64,000 nucleotides of DNA from Piliocolobus tephrosceles (GCF_002776525.5 NC_045434.1:194365046-194429045), one strand, 5' to 3'; shown: positions 1 to 11,223, numbered from the stretch's first letter. A program made the numbers and translations. The notes: generated from the sequence alone by a model not told the origin.

Positions 1-186
1 GTCTCTACAAAAATAATACAAAAATTAGCTGGGCATGGTGGTGCATGCTTGTAATCTCAGCTACTTGGGAGGCTGAGGCCCAAGAATCACTTAAACCCAG
101 GAGGTGGAGGTTGCAGTGAGCCGAGGTTGTGCTACTGCACTTCCAACCTGGGTGACAGAACAATACTGTCTCCAAAAAAAAAAAAA
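1..186 (+). mobile_element. Alu SINE, cut by window start
   Basis: This is the middle-to-3' part of a sense Alu with a poly(A) tail at 173-186. Confidence 0.95.
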
Positions 187-640
187 TTACCATTTAAATT
201 ATTTTTAGTTTTACAATTTAGTGGCATTAAGTACATTCACAGTGTTGTGTAACCATCACCACTGTTCATATTCAGAAATTTTTCGTCACCCCAACCAGAA
301 ACTTTGTATCTGCTAAACAGTAACTCCTCATTTTCTCCCTGACCTCTGGTAACCTCTACTGTATCTACTTTGTCTATGAATTTGCCTCTTCTAGGAAACC
401 CTTATAAGTGGAATCATATTGTATTTGTTACTTTGTGTCCGCCAATTTCACTTAGCATGATATTTTCAAGGTTCATCGATTTTCTGTTTTTTGAAGAGTA
501 ATTTTTCAAGAATTTTTTCATTTTGAAACAATCTCAGATTAACAAAGATTTCAAATATAATATGAAGACTTTTCCTTGAACTCTTTGAGAATAAATTGTT
601 AGAATGATGGTCCATCACCCTGATATACTTTAATGTGATT
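187..640 (-). mobile_element. old LINE-1 fragment
   Basis: The + strand shows the typical antisense L1 text, e.g. AGTGGAATCATATTGTATTT, CACTTAGCATGATATTTTCA and AAGGTTCATCGA. It is the same family as the large L1 at 55.3-59.5 kb. It has no open reading frame. Confidence 0.75.
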
Positions 641-706
641 TTTCTACAACTGTCCTCTTACTGAACCACAATATAAACTATCAAAATCAGTAAATGAACA
701 TTGAAA

Positions 707-867
707 CATTGTTACTTTGTAAATCATCAGACCCCATTCAAATTTTACTAATTGTCCCCAAAAAATCTTTCTCAGGGCCTCTCTGAATACATTGTTACTA
801 TATAATCATCAGACCCCATTCAGATTTTACTAGTTGTCCCAAAAAGGTATTTTTCAGAGCCTCTCTG
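707..867 (+). repeat. 79-bp tandem duplication
   Basis: Positions 707-785 and 790-867 are two diverged copies. Both read CATTGTTACT, then ATCATCAGACCCCATTCA, then TTTTACTA, then TTGTCCC and end in CCTCTCTG. It lies in old LINE-1-like sequence. Confidence 0.85.
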
Positions 868-988
868 TTGCTCAGCTCACTGCATAGCTCACTGCAACCC
901 CGAACTCCTGGGCTCTGGGCTCAATTGATCCTCCCACCTCAGTTTTTCAAAATATTGGGATTAAAGGTGTGAGCCACTGTGTTTGGCT
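866..988 (-). mobile_element. old Alu monomer fragment
   Basis: This is an antisense diverged left-arm piece (CTCACTGCAACCCCGAACTC to GTGAGCCACTGTGTTTGGC). Confidence 0.75.
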
Positions 989-999
989 CTTTGGTTTGT

Positions 1000-1306
1000 T
1001 TGTTTGTTTGTTTTGAGACAGAGTCTAACTCTGTTGCCCAGACTGGAGCGCAGTGGCAGGATATCGGCTCACTGCAACCTCTGCCTCCCTGGTTCCAGTG
1101 ATTCTCCTGACTCAGCCTCCCAAGTAGCTGGGATTACAGGCACCTGCCACCATGCCTGGCTAATTTTTTTTTTTTTTTGTATTTTTAGTAGAGACGAGGT
1201 TTTGTCCTGTTGGCCAGACTCGTCTCAAACTCCTGACCTCAAGTGATCTTCCAGCCTTGGCTTCCCAAAGCGCTGGGATTACAGGCATGAGCCACCGTGC
1301 CTGGCC
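1000..1306 (-). mobile_element. Alu SINE
   Basis: Complete antisense Alu with a GTTT-repeat tail at the left and CCGTGCCTGGCC at the right. Confidence 0.95.
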
Positions 1307-1789
1307 TCTTCTTTTGATTTAACTTGTAAGGCCCTGTCAGGCGAGCACTGTAGACTTTTCCTGTTTGTTTTGTTCAGCACCTTGGAAGGAAAGGTGCTCA
1401 TCTCACAGGACTCTGGAAGTGGCACATCATTAATAGGTCAGAGAGTTCAGGTGTGACCTAATACTGGATTCCTTTTTCAAGCAGAAGATCCTAAAGGAGA
1501 CTGCTGTTATATTTTGAGTTCAGGAACTTACCTGAATGCAACAGTTAAGCATTTTTGTTTCTGTGTGATGATCAATTAGCTCCCTGAGGTTCAAGACTGT
1601 AGGTCTCTCCCTCCATACCCTCAAAGCCTGAGACACAACAGGTGTTCAGAAAAACCTTCCAAGAATCTGAACAGACCTGTGTGTTTGCAGCCGTGTTGGT
1701 AATAAGGCATTTATCATTTTTGTCAGAAATACTGATTACTTGTCTCTCCCTTATCTACTGTGAGAACAGTAATTCTTAAATTCTGTGAG

Positions 1790-2436
1790 GACAGTAGAGC
1801 TGTGGTTAGAATGTGTCCCTCAAATTCATGTGTTAGAAACTTAAGGCCGGGCGCGGTGGCTCAAGCCTGTAATCCCAGCACTTTGGGAGGCCGAGACGGG
1901 CGGATCATGAGGTCAGGAGATCGAGACCATCCTGGCTAACACGGTGAAACCCCGTCTCTACTAAAAATACAAAAAACTAGCTGGGCGAGGTGGCGGGCGC
2001 CTATAGTCCCAGCTACTCCGGAGGCTGAGGCAGGAGAATGGCGTGAACCCGGGAGGCGGAGCTTGCAGTGAGCTGAGATCCGGCCACTGCACTCCAGCCC
2101 AGGAGACACAGCAAGACTCCGTCTCAAAAAAAAAAAAAAAAAGAAACTTAATCCCAGTGCAACAGCTTTGTGGGGTAGGGCCTAATAAGAGGTGATTAGA
2201 TCACAGGGACTCTGCCCTCACACATGGATTAATGTTCTCAGCTTGGGAGTGGATTAGTTATCTCAAGAATGGACTTGTTATATACATGAGTTTAGCCCCC
2301 TCTTGCCCTTACCTGATGACGGCCCCTCAACCTTGAACTTCCCAGCCTACAGAAGTATAAGAAATACATTTCTTTTCTTTATAAACTGCCCAGTCTATGG
2401 TATTCTGTTCTGGCAACACAAAACAGACTAAGAAAA
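1790..2436 (+). mobile_element. MST-like MaLR LTR, interrupted by an Alu
   Basis: Characteristic words are TGTCCCTCAAATTCATGTGT, GAGGTGATTAGATCACAGGG, GACTCTGCCCTCACACATGG and TTTATAAACTGCCCAGTCTA, ending near CAAAACAGACTAAGA. It is split at 1844/2142 by an AluY. It is a solitary LTR with no internal gag/pol sequence. Confidence 0.8.
1845..2142 (+). mobile_element. AluY (AluYR-type), intact
   Basis: Starts GGCCGGGCGCGGTGGCTCAA and has CTGAGATCCGGCCACTGC. The AGAAACTTA target duplication is at 1835-1843 and 2142-2150. It is inserted in the MST-like LTR. Confidence 0.97.
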
Positions 2437-2860
2437 GTAGTGAGCACAATATCTAGCTATCTTAGAAACTTTTTGTGCTCTAAAAGTTGGTACTGAATAT
2501 ATAAAGCTGGCTTCAAAGAGGACCGGCCACAGGTAAAAGTCCATTGTCTTCACTGTGCCACATGTGGCACCTCCAACTCTTAAAGACAAAAGAGGAGTTG
2601 GATTGGCTTTGAAGGCACTCAGTGAATATTCGTTCTCATATAACTCTTGGAAAAATAACTTTTGGAGTGTGTGTTTGTATGTGTATGTAGGTATATATAC
2701 TGTCTTCTTTTTTGCCCAATCATGTGGTGAAAGTAAGCTCGAGATGTTAACACTTAATGCCTGAATACTTTAGCGTGCATCTCCTTGAAACAAGAACACT
2801 TCCACGTAACCTCAACACCACTATCACCTATTGGAAAATAACACTAAGAAAGAATAGAAA

Positions 2861-3152
2861 GGCTGGGCACAGTGGCTCACGCCTGTAATCCTAGCACTTT
2901 GGGAAGCTGAGGTGGGCAGATTGCCTGAGTTCAGGAGTTTGAGACCAGCCTGGCCAACATGGTAAAACCCCATCTGTACTAAAATACAAAAAATTAGCTG
3001 GGTGTGGTGGCACACGCCTGGAGTCCCAGCTACTCAGGAGGCTGAGGCAGGAGAATTGCTTGAACCCAGGAGGCGGAGGTTGCAGTGAGCCAAGATTGCT
3101 CCACTGCACTTGACAGAACAAGACTCTGTCTCCAAAAAAAAAAAAAAAAAAA
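2861..3152 (+). mobile_element. Alu SINE
   Basis: Full sense Alu with an 18-A tail. It forms the left edge of the 1.28-kb tandem duplication. Confidence 0.95.
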
Positions 3153-3748
3153 GAAATCGTCCCACCTTCACAAAAAAAGCCTCTAATAAAATTAAAATTA
3201 GAGCTTAGGAAACTTAAGCCGTAGGAAAACAACATTAAGTAACTTTATCTATTATACAGTTGACATGCAGATGGGCCCAGCTGTCCCCAAAATCTCCTTT
3301 ATCGCTATTTTAGGTTTTTTTCTAAAAACTCAAGAACCACGGTAACCATTTTACTATCTGTATATATCCCATAACATCATGTTGTAATGCCCAAATACAG
3401 CAAAATTTATTTTTAAAAAAGAAATCAGGGTTTATGAATTACATTTGGCGTGATTAGTTTAAGCTATAACCTTATCAGAGGCTTTCTTTGTGAGGGTGGG
3501 ACAATTTCTGTTCTTTTTCATTTATTTTAGGCGCCTTCTGGGATTTGTTGGACTTTGGTTTGCCCCTAGAGATTCCTTTTCCTCAGAACTAGTGACTTTC
3601 TTACGAATATTTTTGTATGAACAGTTACCGCCCCTTGTCTGTAAATCTTATGGGACTTGGCTCTTCCTATTGAGTGACTTTCCCAATTCCTTTCTCCCTT
3701 GGGAAGGTGTGAGAGTGGGGCTCACTGACTTGAAAATTTTCATTTTCA

Positions 3749-3901
3749 TGCGCCACCACGCCTGGCTAATTTTGTATTTTTAGTAGAGACGGGGTTTCTC
3801 CATGTTGGCCAGGCTTGTCTCAAACGCCTAGCCTCAAGTGGTCTCCCTGCCTTGGCCTCCCAAAGTACTGGGATGGCAGGCGTGAGCCACTGCACCCGGC
3901 C
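3749..3901 (-). mobile_element. Alu left arm (duplication unit 1)
   Basis: Antisense half Alu ending CACTGCACCCGGCC. It is head-to-head with the next element. Confidence 0.9.
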
Positions 3902-4107
3902 AGGGAGACCCCATCTCTAAAAAAATTTTAAAGTCACCGGGCATGGTTGTGTGCTCCATGCGCTTATAGTCCTAGTTGCTCAAGAGGCTGAGACCAGAGG
4001 GGCCCACTTGAGCCCCAGGGCTCGAGACTGCAGTGACCTATGATTATGCCACTGCACTCTAGCCTGGGCAACGAAGTGAGACACTGTCTCAAAAAAAAAA
4101 AAAAAAA
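3902..4107 (+). mobile_element. Alu fragment (duplication unit 1)
   Basis: Sense, 5'-truncated old Alu with poly(A). Confidence 0.88.
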
Positions 4108-4134
4108 TTATTTGTTTAAAGAAGTGTTGCTTAA

Positions 4135-4427
4135 GGCCAGGTGTGGTGGCTCACGCCTGTAATCCTAGTACTTTGGGAGGCCGAGGTGGGCGGATCACCT
4201 GAAGTTGGGAGTTGGAGACCAGCCTGACAACATGGAGAAACCCCATCTCTACTGAAAATACAAAATTAGCCAGGCTTGGTGGCGCATACCTGTAATCCCA
4301 GCTACTCGGGAGGCTGAGGCAGAAGAATCACTTGAACGTAGGAGGTAGAGGTTACAGTGAGCCAAGATCACACCATTGCCCTCCTGCCTGGGCAACAAGA
4401 GCGAAACTCCGTCTCAAAAAAAAAAAA
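4135..4427 (+). mobile_element. Alu SINE closing duplication unit 1
   Basis: Full sense Alu. Private variants are shared with the copy at 5408. Confidence 0.95.
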
Positions 4428-5018
4428 GAATAGAAATCATCCCATCTTCACCAAAAAAGTCTCTAATAAAGTTAGAGCTTGGGAAACTTTAGCCATAGGA
4501 AAACAACATTAAGTAACATTATCCAGTATACAGTCCACATGCAAATGGGCCCAGCTGTCCTCAAAATCTCCTTTATAGCTATTTTAGGTTTTTTTTTAAA
4601 CTCTAACCACTGTAACCATTTTACTATCTGTATATATCCCATAACATCATGTTGTAATCCCCAAATACACACAGCAAAATTTATTTTTAAAAAAGAAATC
4701 AATCAGGGTTTATGAATTACATTTGGCTATAAGCTATAACCTTATCAGAGGCTTTCGTTGTGAGGGTGGGACAATTTCTGTTCTTTTTCATTTATTTTGG
4801 GCGCCTTCTGGGATTTGTTGGACTTTGGTTTGCCCCTAGAGATTCCTTTTCCTCAGAACTAGTGACTTTCCTATGAATATTTTTGTATGAACAGTTACCG
4901 CCCCTCATCTGTAAATCTTATGGGACTTGGCTCTTCCTGTTGAGTGACTTTCCCAATTCCTTTCTCCCTTGGGAAGGTGTGAGAGTGGGGCTCACTGACT
5001 TGAAAATTTTCATTTTCA

Positions 5019-5171
5019 TGCGCCACCACGCCTGGCTAATTTTGTATTTTTAGTAGAGACGGGGTTTCTCCATGTTGGCCAGGCTTGTCTCAAACGCCTA
5101 GCCTCAAGTGGTCTCCCTGCCATGGCCTCCCAAAGTACTGGGATTACAGGTGTGAGCCACTGCACCCGGCC
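5019..5171 (-). mobile_element. Alu left arm (duplication unit 2)
   Basis: Copy of 3749-3901. Confidence 0.9.
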
Positions 5172-5377
5172 AGGGAGACCCCATCTCTAAAAAAATTTTA
5201 AAAAGTCACCGGGCATGGTTGTGTGCTCCATGCGCTCACAGTCCTAGTTGCTCAAGAGGCTGAGACCAGAGGGGCCCACTTGAGCCCCAGAGCTCGAGAC
5301 TGCAGTGACCTATGATTATGCCACTGCACGCCAGCCTGGGCAACGACGTGAGACACTGTCTCAAAAAAAAAAAAAAA
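5172..5377 (+). mobile_element. Alu fragment (duplication unit 2)
   Basis: Copy of 3902-4107. Confidence 0.88.
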
Positions 5378-5407
5378 TAATTATTTGTTTAAAGAAGTGT
5401 TGCTTAA

Positions 5408-5708
5408 GGCCAGGCGCAGTGGCTCACGCCTGTAATCCCAGTACTTTGGGAGGCCGAGGCGGGCGGATCACCTGAAGTCAGGAGTTTGAGACCAGCCTGA
5501 CAACATGGAGAAACCCCATCTCTACTAAAACTACAAAATTAGCCGGGCTTGATGGTGCGTGCCTGTAATCCCAGCTACCCAGGAGGCTGAGGAAGGAGAA
5601 TCGCTTGAACCTGGGAGGAGGAGGTTGCGGTGAGCCAAGATCATACCGTTGCCCTCCAGCCTGGGCAACAAGCGCGAAACTCCGTTTTAAAAACAACAAC
5701 AAAAAACA
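5408..5708 (+). mobile_element. Alu SINE closing duplication unit 2
   Basis: Copy of 4135-4427 with an ACAACAAC tail. Confidence 0.95.
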
Positions 5709-5715
5709 ATTGTCA

Positions 5716-6009
5716 TTGCAGTGGTTTATGCTTGTAATCCCAGCACTCTGGGAGGCCGAGGTGGGCAGATCACCTGAGGTTGGGAGTTCGAGACCAGCCT
5801 GACCAACATGGAGAAACCCCATCTTTACTAAAAATACAAAAAATTAGCCAGGCGTGGTGGCGCATGCCTGTAATCCCAGCTGCTTGGGAGACTGAGGCAG
5901 GAGAATCGCTTGAACCCAGGAGGTGGAGGTTGTGGTGAGCCGAGATCAGGCCATTGCACTCCAGCCTGGGCAATAAGAGCGAGACTGTGTCTCAAAAAAA
6001 ATAAAAAAG
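5716..6009 (+). mobile_element. Alu SINE
   Basis: Sense Alu lacking the first bases, placed directly after the duplication. Confidence 0.93.
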
Positions 6010-6555
6010 AGTTGTTCCGGCTATTGACCCTATCCTTGCTCTACGGGGTTGGAATCAGACTTTCTAGAGTGGGCCAGCCATTGTGCACAGGTTCCACAGG
6101 TGATTCTAATATTCACTCTAATTGAGAATCATTGGGCCTTGTAAATTATAAAGTGTCCGTTGGCCTAATTTTTTTCTTTTTGAGTTACTGTGGTTTCTTG
6201 ACATTTGCAAAAATAAAGGGAGGGAGGAGTTAAACTTTTTTAATGAATGGAGGAGAAATGCAAAATTTTCTCATGTAGAACACGTCTCTGGGTGTAAAAT
6301 AAATTATTATTTTTCTGATGAAGAGAAAATAAGCGTTATGTTAATTGAGAACCATAAGACAATATAATTGTTATTCTGTTGATTTGATCATTCATATTTC
6401 TTTAGCAATTTCTAGAACTGTGTGCCAACCTGTGTTCTGGAACATGAGGTACTATTCTAGATGCTGATTATAATGTATATAATTACTGAGCACCTCTTAA
6501 ATATACATATAATTTATTTTCACCTTTTTCGTGGTTTTGATTGTGATACTTCCAG

Positions 6556-6612
6556 GTTCTTCAGATAGATCCTGAAGTTACAGATGAGGAAATAAAAAAG
6601 AGGTTTCGGCAG
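6556..6612 (+). CDS. DNAJC8: DNAJC8 internal coding exon, residues 61-79
   Basis: This 57-nt exon encodes 19 residues (VLQIDPEVTDEEIKKRFRQ) in phase 0 at both ends. It covers the start of the J domain: helix I, and helix II with the basic KKRFRQ face that contacts Hsp70. The acceptor is TTCCAG before 6556 and the donor is CAG/GTACAG after 6612. The next exon opens with LSILVHPDKN, the expected continuation. The preceding coding exon, ending near residue 60, is not in the window. The exon sits in a unique stretch between Alus ending near 6009 and starting near 6996. Confidence 0.97.
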
Positions 6613-6995
6613 GTACAGTACTATTTCCCTGTTTGAACTTTTTGAAAATGTATGAAGGACATGATTCTTTTACCACTTGCTATTGTTGACTTGATATGTT
6701 TGGGCCAAAATTTAACTTTTTTTTTAAGGCTGTGTAACCATTTTGTAAAAAGAGCTCATAATAATATATAAAACCTTAAATTAATGACCATAGCTTACCT
6801 ATGAATAGAATGAATTTTATATCCAAATAGAATCTCTGCAGCTCCTTAATTAAGAGGGATAAGTATAAAGCACAATAATAGAGCTTGCACGGAGTTATAA
6901 CTACCAAACCCCCTGTCTTCTAGGAGGGAACATGTCACATGATTCATAGCACATTTTTATCTTTAAGACCCCATTAGTCTGTAATTTTATCTTTT

Positions 6996-7292
6996 ATTTT
7001 TATTCTTATTTTTCGAGACTGAGTCTTGCTCTGTCACCCATGCTAGAGTGTAGTGGCATGATCTCGGGTCACTGCAACCTCCACCTCCTGGGTTCAAGCG
7101 ATTCTCCTGCCTCAGCCTCCCAAGTAGCTGGGATTACAAGTGCGTGCCACCACACCCGGCTAATTTTTGTGTTTTTGTTAGAGACAGGGTTTCACCATGT
7201 TGGCCAGGCTGGTCTTGAACTCCTGACCTCAAGTGATCTGCCTGCCTCAGCCCCCCAGAATGCTGGGATTACAGGTGTGAGTCACTGCACCC
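6996..7292 (-). mobile_element. Alu SINE with 19-bp target duplication
   Basis: GTCTGTAATTTTATCTTTT is at 6977-6995 and 7293-7311. Confidence 0.97.
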
Positions 7293-7509
7293 GTCTGTAA
7301 TTTTATCTTTTGCCAACTTATATGAATACTCAAGAGTTAACTGGTATAATATAAAGAGGGCTTTTTGAAAGTTCTCCAGGAAAGGAGATCTATACCTTCT
7401 GATTCTTGCCCATTCTTATATTTAATAACTGGAACTACAAAGTGTTAAACTTAAAAAAAAACCTTCCAGTTTTGACAGCTGAGTAACTCCTCCCCCAGCC
7501 TTTTTTTCT

Positions 7510-7810
7510 TAAAATTATTATTATTATTATTTGAGACGGTCTCACTCTGTCACCTAGGCTGGAGTGCAGTGGTGTGATCTTGGCTTACTGCAACCTCTGC
7601 CTCCTGAATTCAAGCAATCCTCTCTCCTCAGCCTCCCCACTAGCTGGGACTACAGGTGTGCATCACCATGCCCAGCTAATTTTTGTATTTTTTGTAGAGA
7701 CAGAGTTTCGCCCTCTTGCCCAGGCTGGTCTCAATTCTGGGCTCAAGCGATCCGCTGGCCTTGGCCTCTCAAAGTGCCGTGATTACAGGTATGAGCCACC
7801 GCACCTGGCT
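7510..7810 (-). mobile_element. Alu SINE
   Basis: The tail is a TTA repeat. GCCTTTTTTTCT is duplicated at 7498-7509 and 7811-7822. Confidence 0.95.
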
Positions 7811-8339
7811 GCCTTTTTTTCTATGAGTTTAATAATCATAGTCCTTATAATTTGTCTTTGCAAATTGGATTTTCTGTATATTCCATGTCTTTTAAAAAAA
7901 CTTTCCTTAGCTTCTTTATATTCTTATGTACTTCATATTTTAATAGGGTCTGACCAGTGCTGAATGTAATTTTCAGCTTCTGCATGAGATACTTGTTAAT
8001 ATCCAATGGTGTGCTTGTTTCTTCAGTACAGTAATTTTCCCCATATTGCTGACTCATAGTCATTTTCTGATCTGCAGTTAAGCCAAGATGTTTTTTATCT
8101 TGGTCTACGTAATCATATCCCATTATATAACTTTATAGCTTTTTTTCCTTCCTAAGCTCTCTACTCTATACTTATATTTAGCTTTTTTCCTTTTTCTAAA
8201 ATTTCATATTTTCTAATATAATCATTACTAATCATTCCCATATTAGTAAGCATTTAAGTTCACAGTCAAAACAACTTTTTATGTAGCTACATAAAGAACT
8301 TAATAAGAGTTAAGAACTCTTAATAAATCATTAATATGG

Positions 8340-8590
8340 ACTGCTAGTTAAGAGTGTGCATATTGGAGCTATATAACTAGTTTAAATATTTACTGTACCA
8401 CTTAACAAGCAGTGTAAACTTGAGCAAGTTACATTCAACCTTTCTGTGTCTGTTACCCTGTTTGTAAAATGTAATTATGGTGTCTATCCCATGAGTTTGT
8501 TGTAAGGATTTAAATGACGTATTACACAGAAGGCATTTAGAGTAAGTCTTGATACGTAATATATCCTCACTGTATGCTAACTATTGTCAG
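8340..8590 (+). mobile_element. MIR SINE
   Basis: AACTTGAGCAAGTTACATTC, TTTGTAAAATGTAATTATGG and GTTTGTTGTAAGGATTTAAA match the MIR core and tail. Confidence 0.7.
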
Positions 8591-8619
8591 CGTGTGTTAG
8601 TCTGCTAATTTCTTTACTT

Positions 8620-8790
8620 GCATTGTTTGTTTCATTCTTGTAACAGCCCAGTTAGATATAGGTACCTAGTATTATCTCATTTACAGAGCAGGAAGCTGAG
8701 GTAGAGATAGGTTAAGTGAGTTGCTCGAGGTTTCATAGCTAGTAGGTGATTGAAGTTGGAATTAGAACCCAGCATAATGGTTCCAGTAAT
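8620..8790 (-). mobile_element. MIR SINE
   Basis: Reverse MIR text: TTACAGAGCAGGAAGCTGAG, ATAGGTTAAGTGAGTTGCTC, then ATAGCTAGTAGGTGATTGAA. Confidence 0.7.
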
Positions 8791-8970
8791 GCTGAACGTA
8801 GCGTTAGATTCCCATTGTTGTCATTTCCCAACATAGGTCCCTGCGTTCCAACTAGTTGGTTTCTGTCAGTGACAGTATGTCATGGTTTTTAACTGTGAGT
8901 ATCTGAATTACCTATGGAAGTTCTTTTTTTTTAGCTGGTTTATTATAAAAATTTTATATAGAAAAAAGAG

Positions 8971-9289
8971 TGGACTAGCACAGTGGCTCATGCCTGTAAT
9001 CCTGGCACTTTGGGACGTTGAGGCAGGCAGATTGCTTGAGCTCAGGAGTTCGTGACCAGCCTGGGCAATATGGTGAAACCCCGTCTCTACAAAAAACCGG
9101 AAACAACAACAAAAACCAAAAATTAGCCGGGCATGATGCTGCGTGCCTGTAGTCCTAGCTACTCGGAAGGCTGAGGTGGGAGGATCACTTGAGTCCAGGA
9201 GACTGAGGCTATAGTGAGCTGGGATAGCACCATTGCACTCCAGCCTAGATGATAGAGCAAAACTCTGTCTCAAAAAAAAAAAAAAAAAA
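8971..9289 (+). mobile_element. Alu SINE
   Basis: Sense, with an expanded A-rich middle (CGGAAACAACAACAAAAACC) and a poly(A) tail. Confidence 0.93.
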
Positions 9290-9351
9290 TAGAACAATGA
9301 ATATTCATATATCCCCCATCTATATTGAACAGTTAATTTCATTAAAATATA

Positions 9352-9400
9352 TGTAGTATTTATTTATTTATTTTATTTTATTTTATTTATTTATTTATTT
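9352..9400 (+). repeat. (TTTA)n/(TTTTA)n simple repeat
   Basis: Short A/T tetranucleotide tract forming the tail of the following antisense Alu and its target duplication. Confidence 0.85.
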
Positions 9401-9685
9401 TTTGAGACGGAGTCTCACTCTGTCCCCCAGGCTGGAGTGCAGTGGCTGGATCTCAGCTCACTGCAAGCTCCGCCTCCCGGGTTTACGCCATTCTCCTGCC
9501 TCAGCCTCCCGAGTAGCTGGGACTACAGGCACCCGCCACCTTGCCCGGCTAGTTTTTTTGTATTTTTTAGTAGAGACGGGGTTTCACCATGTTAGGCAGG
9601 ATGGTCTCGATCTCCTGACCCCGTGATCCGCCCGTCTCGGCCTCCCAAAGTGCTGGGATTACAGGCTTGAGCCACCGCGCCCGGC
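9401..9685 (-). mobile_element. AluY (AluYR-type)
   Basis: TGGCTGGATCTCAGCTCACT and GCAAGCTCCGCCTCCCGGGT with TTTACGCC. TGTAGTATTTATTTATTTA is repeated at 9352 and 9686. Confidence 0.95.
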
Positions 9686-9712
9686 TGTAGTATTTATTTA
9701 TTTATTTATTTA

Positions 9713-9996
9713 TTGAGACGGAGTCTGGCTCTGTCACCCAGGTTGCAGCACAGTGTTGCGATCTCGGCTCACTGCAGCCTTCACCTCCCGAGTTCAAGTG
9801 ATTCTCCTGCCTCGGCCTCCTGAGTAGCTGGTATTATAGGTGTGTGCCACTGTGCCTGCCTAATTTTTGTATTTTTAGTAGAGACAGGATTTCACCGTGT
9901 TGGCCAGGCTAGTCTTGAACTCCTGACCTCAAGTGATCTGCCAGCCTCGGCCTTCCAAAGTGCTGGGATTATAGGTGGGAGCTACCACTCCTGGCT
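9713..9996 (-). mobile_element. Alu SINE
   Basis: Antisense Alu directly following the previous one, separated by (TTTA)n. Confidence 0.95.
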
Positions 9997-10380
9997 GACA
10001 TTGACTATATATTTAACTATATATTTTTGGCTGGATCATTGTAAAGTAAATTGCAATAAGCCATGAGGCTTTACCCCTAAATACTTCAGCATGTACCCTT
10101 CCCAAAGAAAGGACATTGTCTTGCATAGCCACTTATCCCACCTAACAAAATAAGGGCTAATTCCCTCCGATCATCTGAAACCCAGTCTAATAGAGGTTTA
10201 CAAAGTGCAGATGCCAAAGACTGACTCAGAAGGTCTGAGTGTGGAAATTAGAATGCTGTTTTTTTTCAGAACCTTCACAGGGTTGGAGCACAGCCAGAAT
10301 GAGAAACTGCTTTAGATTAGAAGTTCTTTTAGGAGAGAGATGATGTCTCATACCTACTTTAGCCACCTTAGTGCTCAGTA

Positions 10381-10594
10381 CAGGTTGAGTATCCTTTATC
10401 TGAAATGCTTGAGACTAGAAGTATTTCAGATTTCAATTTTTTTCAGATTTTGGAATATTTGCAGAATGCATAATGGTCAAGCATCCCTAATCCGAAAATT
10501 CAAAATGTTCCAATGAGCTTTTCCTTGGAGCATCATGTCAGCACTCAGAAAGTTTCAGATTTTTGAGCATTTTGGATTTTGAGTGCTCAACCTG
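10381..10594. mobile_element. palindromic DNA-transposon remnant (Tc1/mariner-type)
   Basis: The ends are inverted repeats, CAGGTTGAGTATCC at 10381 and GTGCTCAACCTG ending at 10594, and GAAATGCTTGAG pairs roughly with the far arm. A TA precedes the left end; the right flank is CA, one base from TA. It is a 214-bp non-autonomous element with no ORF. Confidence 0.75.
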
Positions 10595-10691
10595 CATAAG
10601 GAACATAATAGGAACTTGATACTTTTCAGTCTCCCTCCTGCCCCAAATTATTACAACATTTTCATAGTGCTAGGCTTCCATTTGTTTTTGC

Positions 10692-10971
10692 TTTTTTTCC
10701 TGGAGACAGGGTCTCACTTTGTTGCCCAGGCTGGAGCGCAGTGGCACAATCTCAACCTCCCAGGCTCAAGTGATTCTTCCACGTTAGCCTCTACATAGCT
10801 GGGACTACAGGCGACCACGACCATGTCTGACTAATTAAAAAAAATTTTTTTTTGTAGAGGTAGGGTCTTGCTATGTTGCTCAGACTGGTCTCGAAGTCCT
10901 GGGCTTAAGTAATCCTCTCACCTCAGCCTCCCAAAGTGGTGGGATGACAGGCATGAGTCTCTGTGCCTGGC
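10692..10971 (-). mobile_element. old Alu SINE
   Basis: Antisense, AluJ-like, with small deletions. Confidence 0.92.
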
Positions 10972-11223
10972 ACGTTTGTTCTCAACTTTGTGATTGAAAC
11001 CCGAGATGTTTCCTAGTTGTACCTTTACCTTTTGGTGCTTGAATTTTGTTAAAGATCAATATTTCTGGGCATTTAAAGAGATTTGTTAATTTTTTAAAAT
11101 GCTTCTTGCTAAGAGTCTCTTTTTGCAGTAGGACCTTAGAGCTTTTGATTGTAATGAGACAGGGCAGGCTGAAAGTTAGTAAATGTTTCTCTTATTGACA
11201 ACCCAACTTTTCTCTTATTGTAG

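Larger units (their letters stand above)
3153..4427 (+). repeat. tandem duplication, unit 1 (about 1.28 kb)
   Basis: Unit 1 holds about 600 bp of non-Alu sequence (3153-3748), an antisense Alu left arm, a sense Alu part and a full sense Alu. The same order recurs immediately downstream. Small differences separate the copies: TTAAAATTAGAGC against TTAGAGC, an ATCAATC insertion in copy 2, and GGCGTGATTAGTTTAAGC against GGCTATAAGC. Each unit starts just after an Alu poly(A) tail. Confidence 0.93.
4428..5708 (+). repeat. tandem duplication, unit 2 (about 1.28 kb)
   Basis: This is the second copy of the unit at 3153-4427, same orientation, offset about 1,280 bp. The Alus that close both units share unusual changes (GACAACATGGAGAAACCCC and GCCCTCC before the tail), so they are copies of one element and not independent insertions. 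The junction lies in the A-rich tail at about 4427. Confidence 0.93.

Noticed and set aside
4472..4715. paired ORFs on both strands in the duplicated unit
   Set aside because: The corresponding unit 1 sequence does not keep the frames, so they are not under coding constraint.
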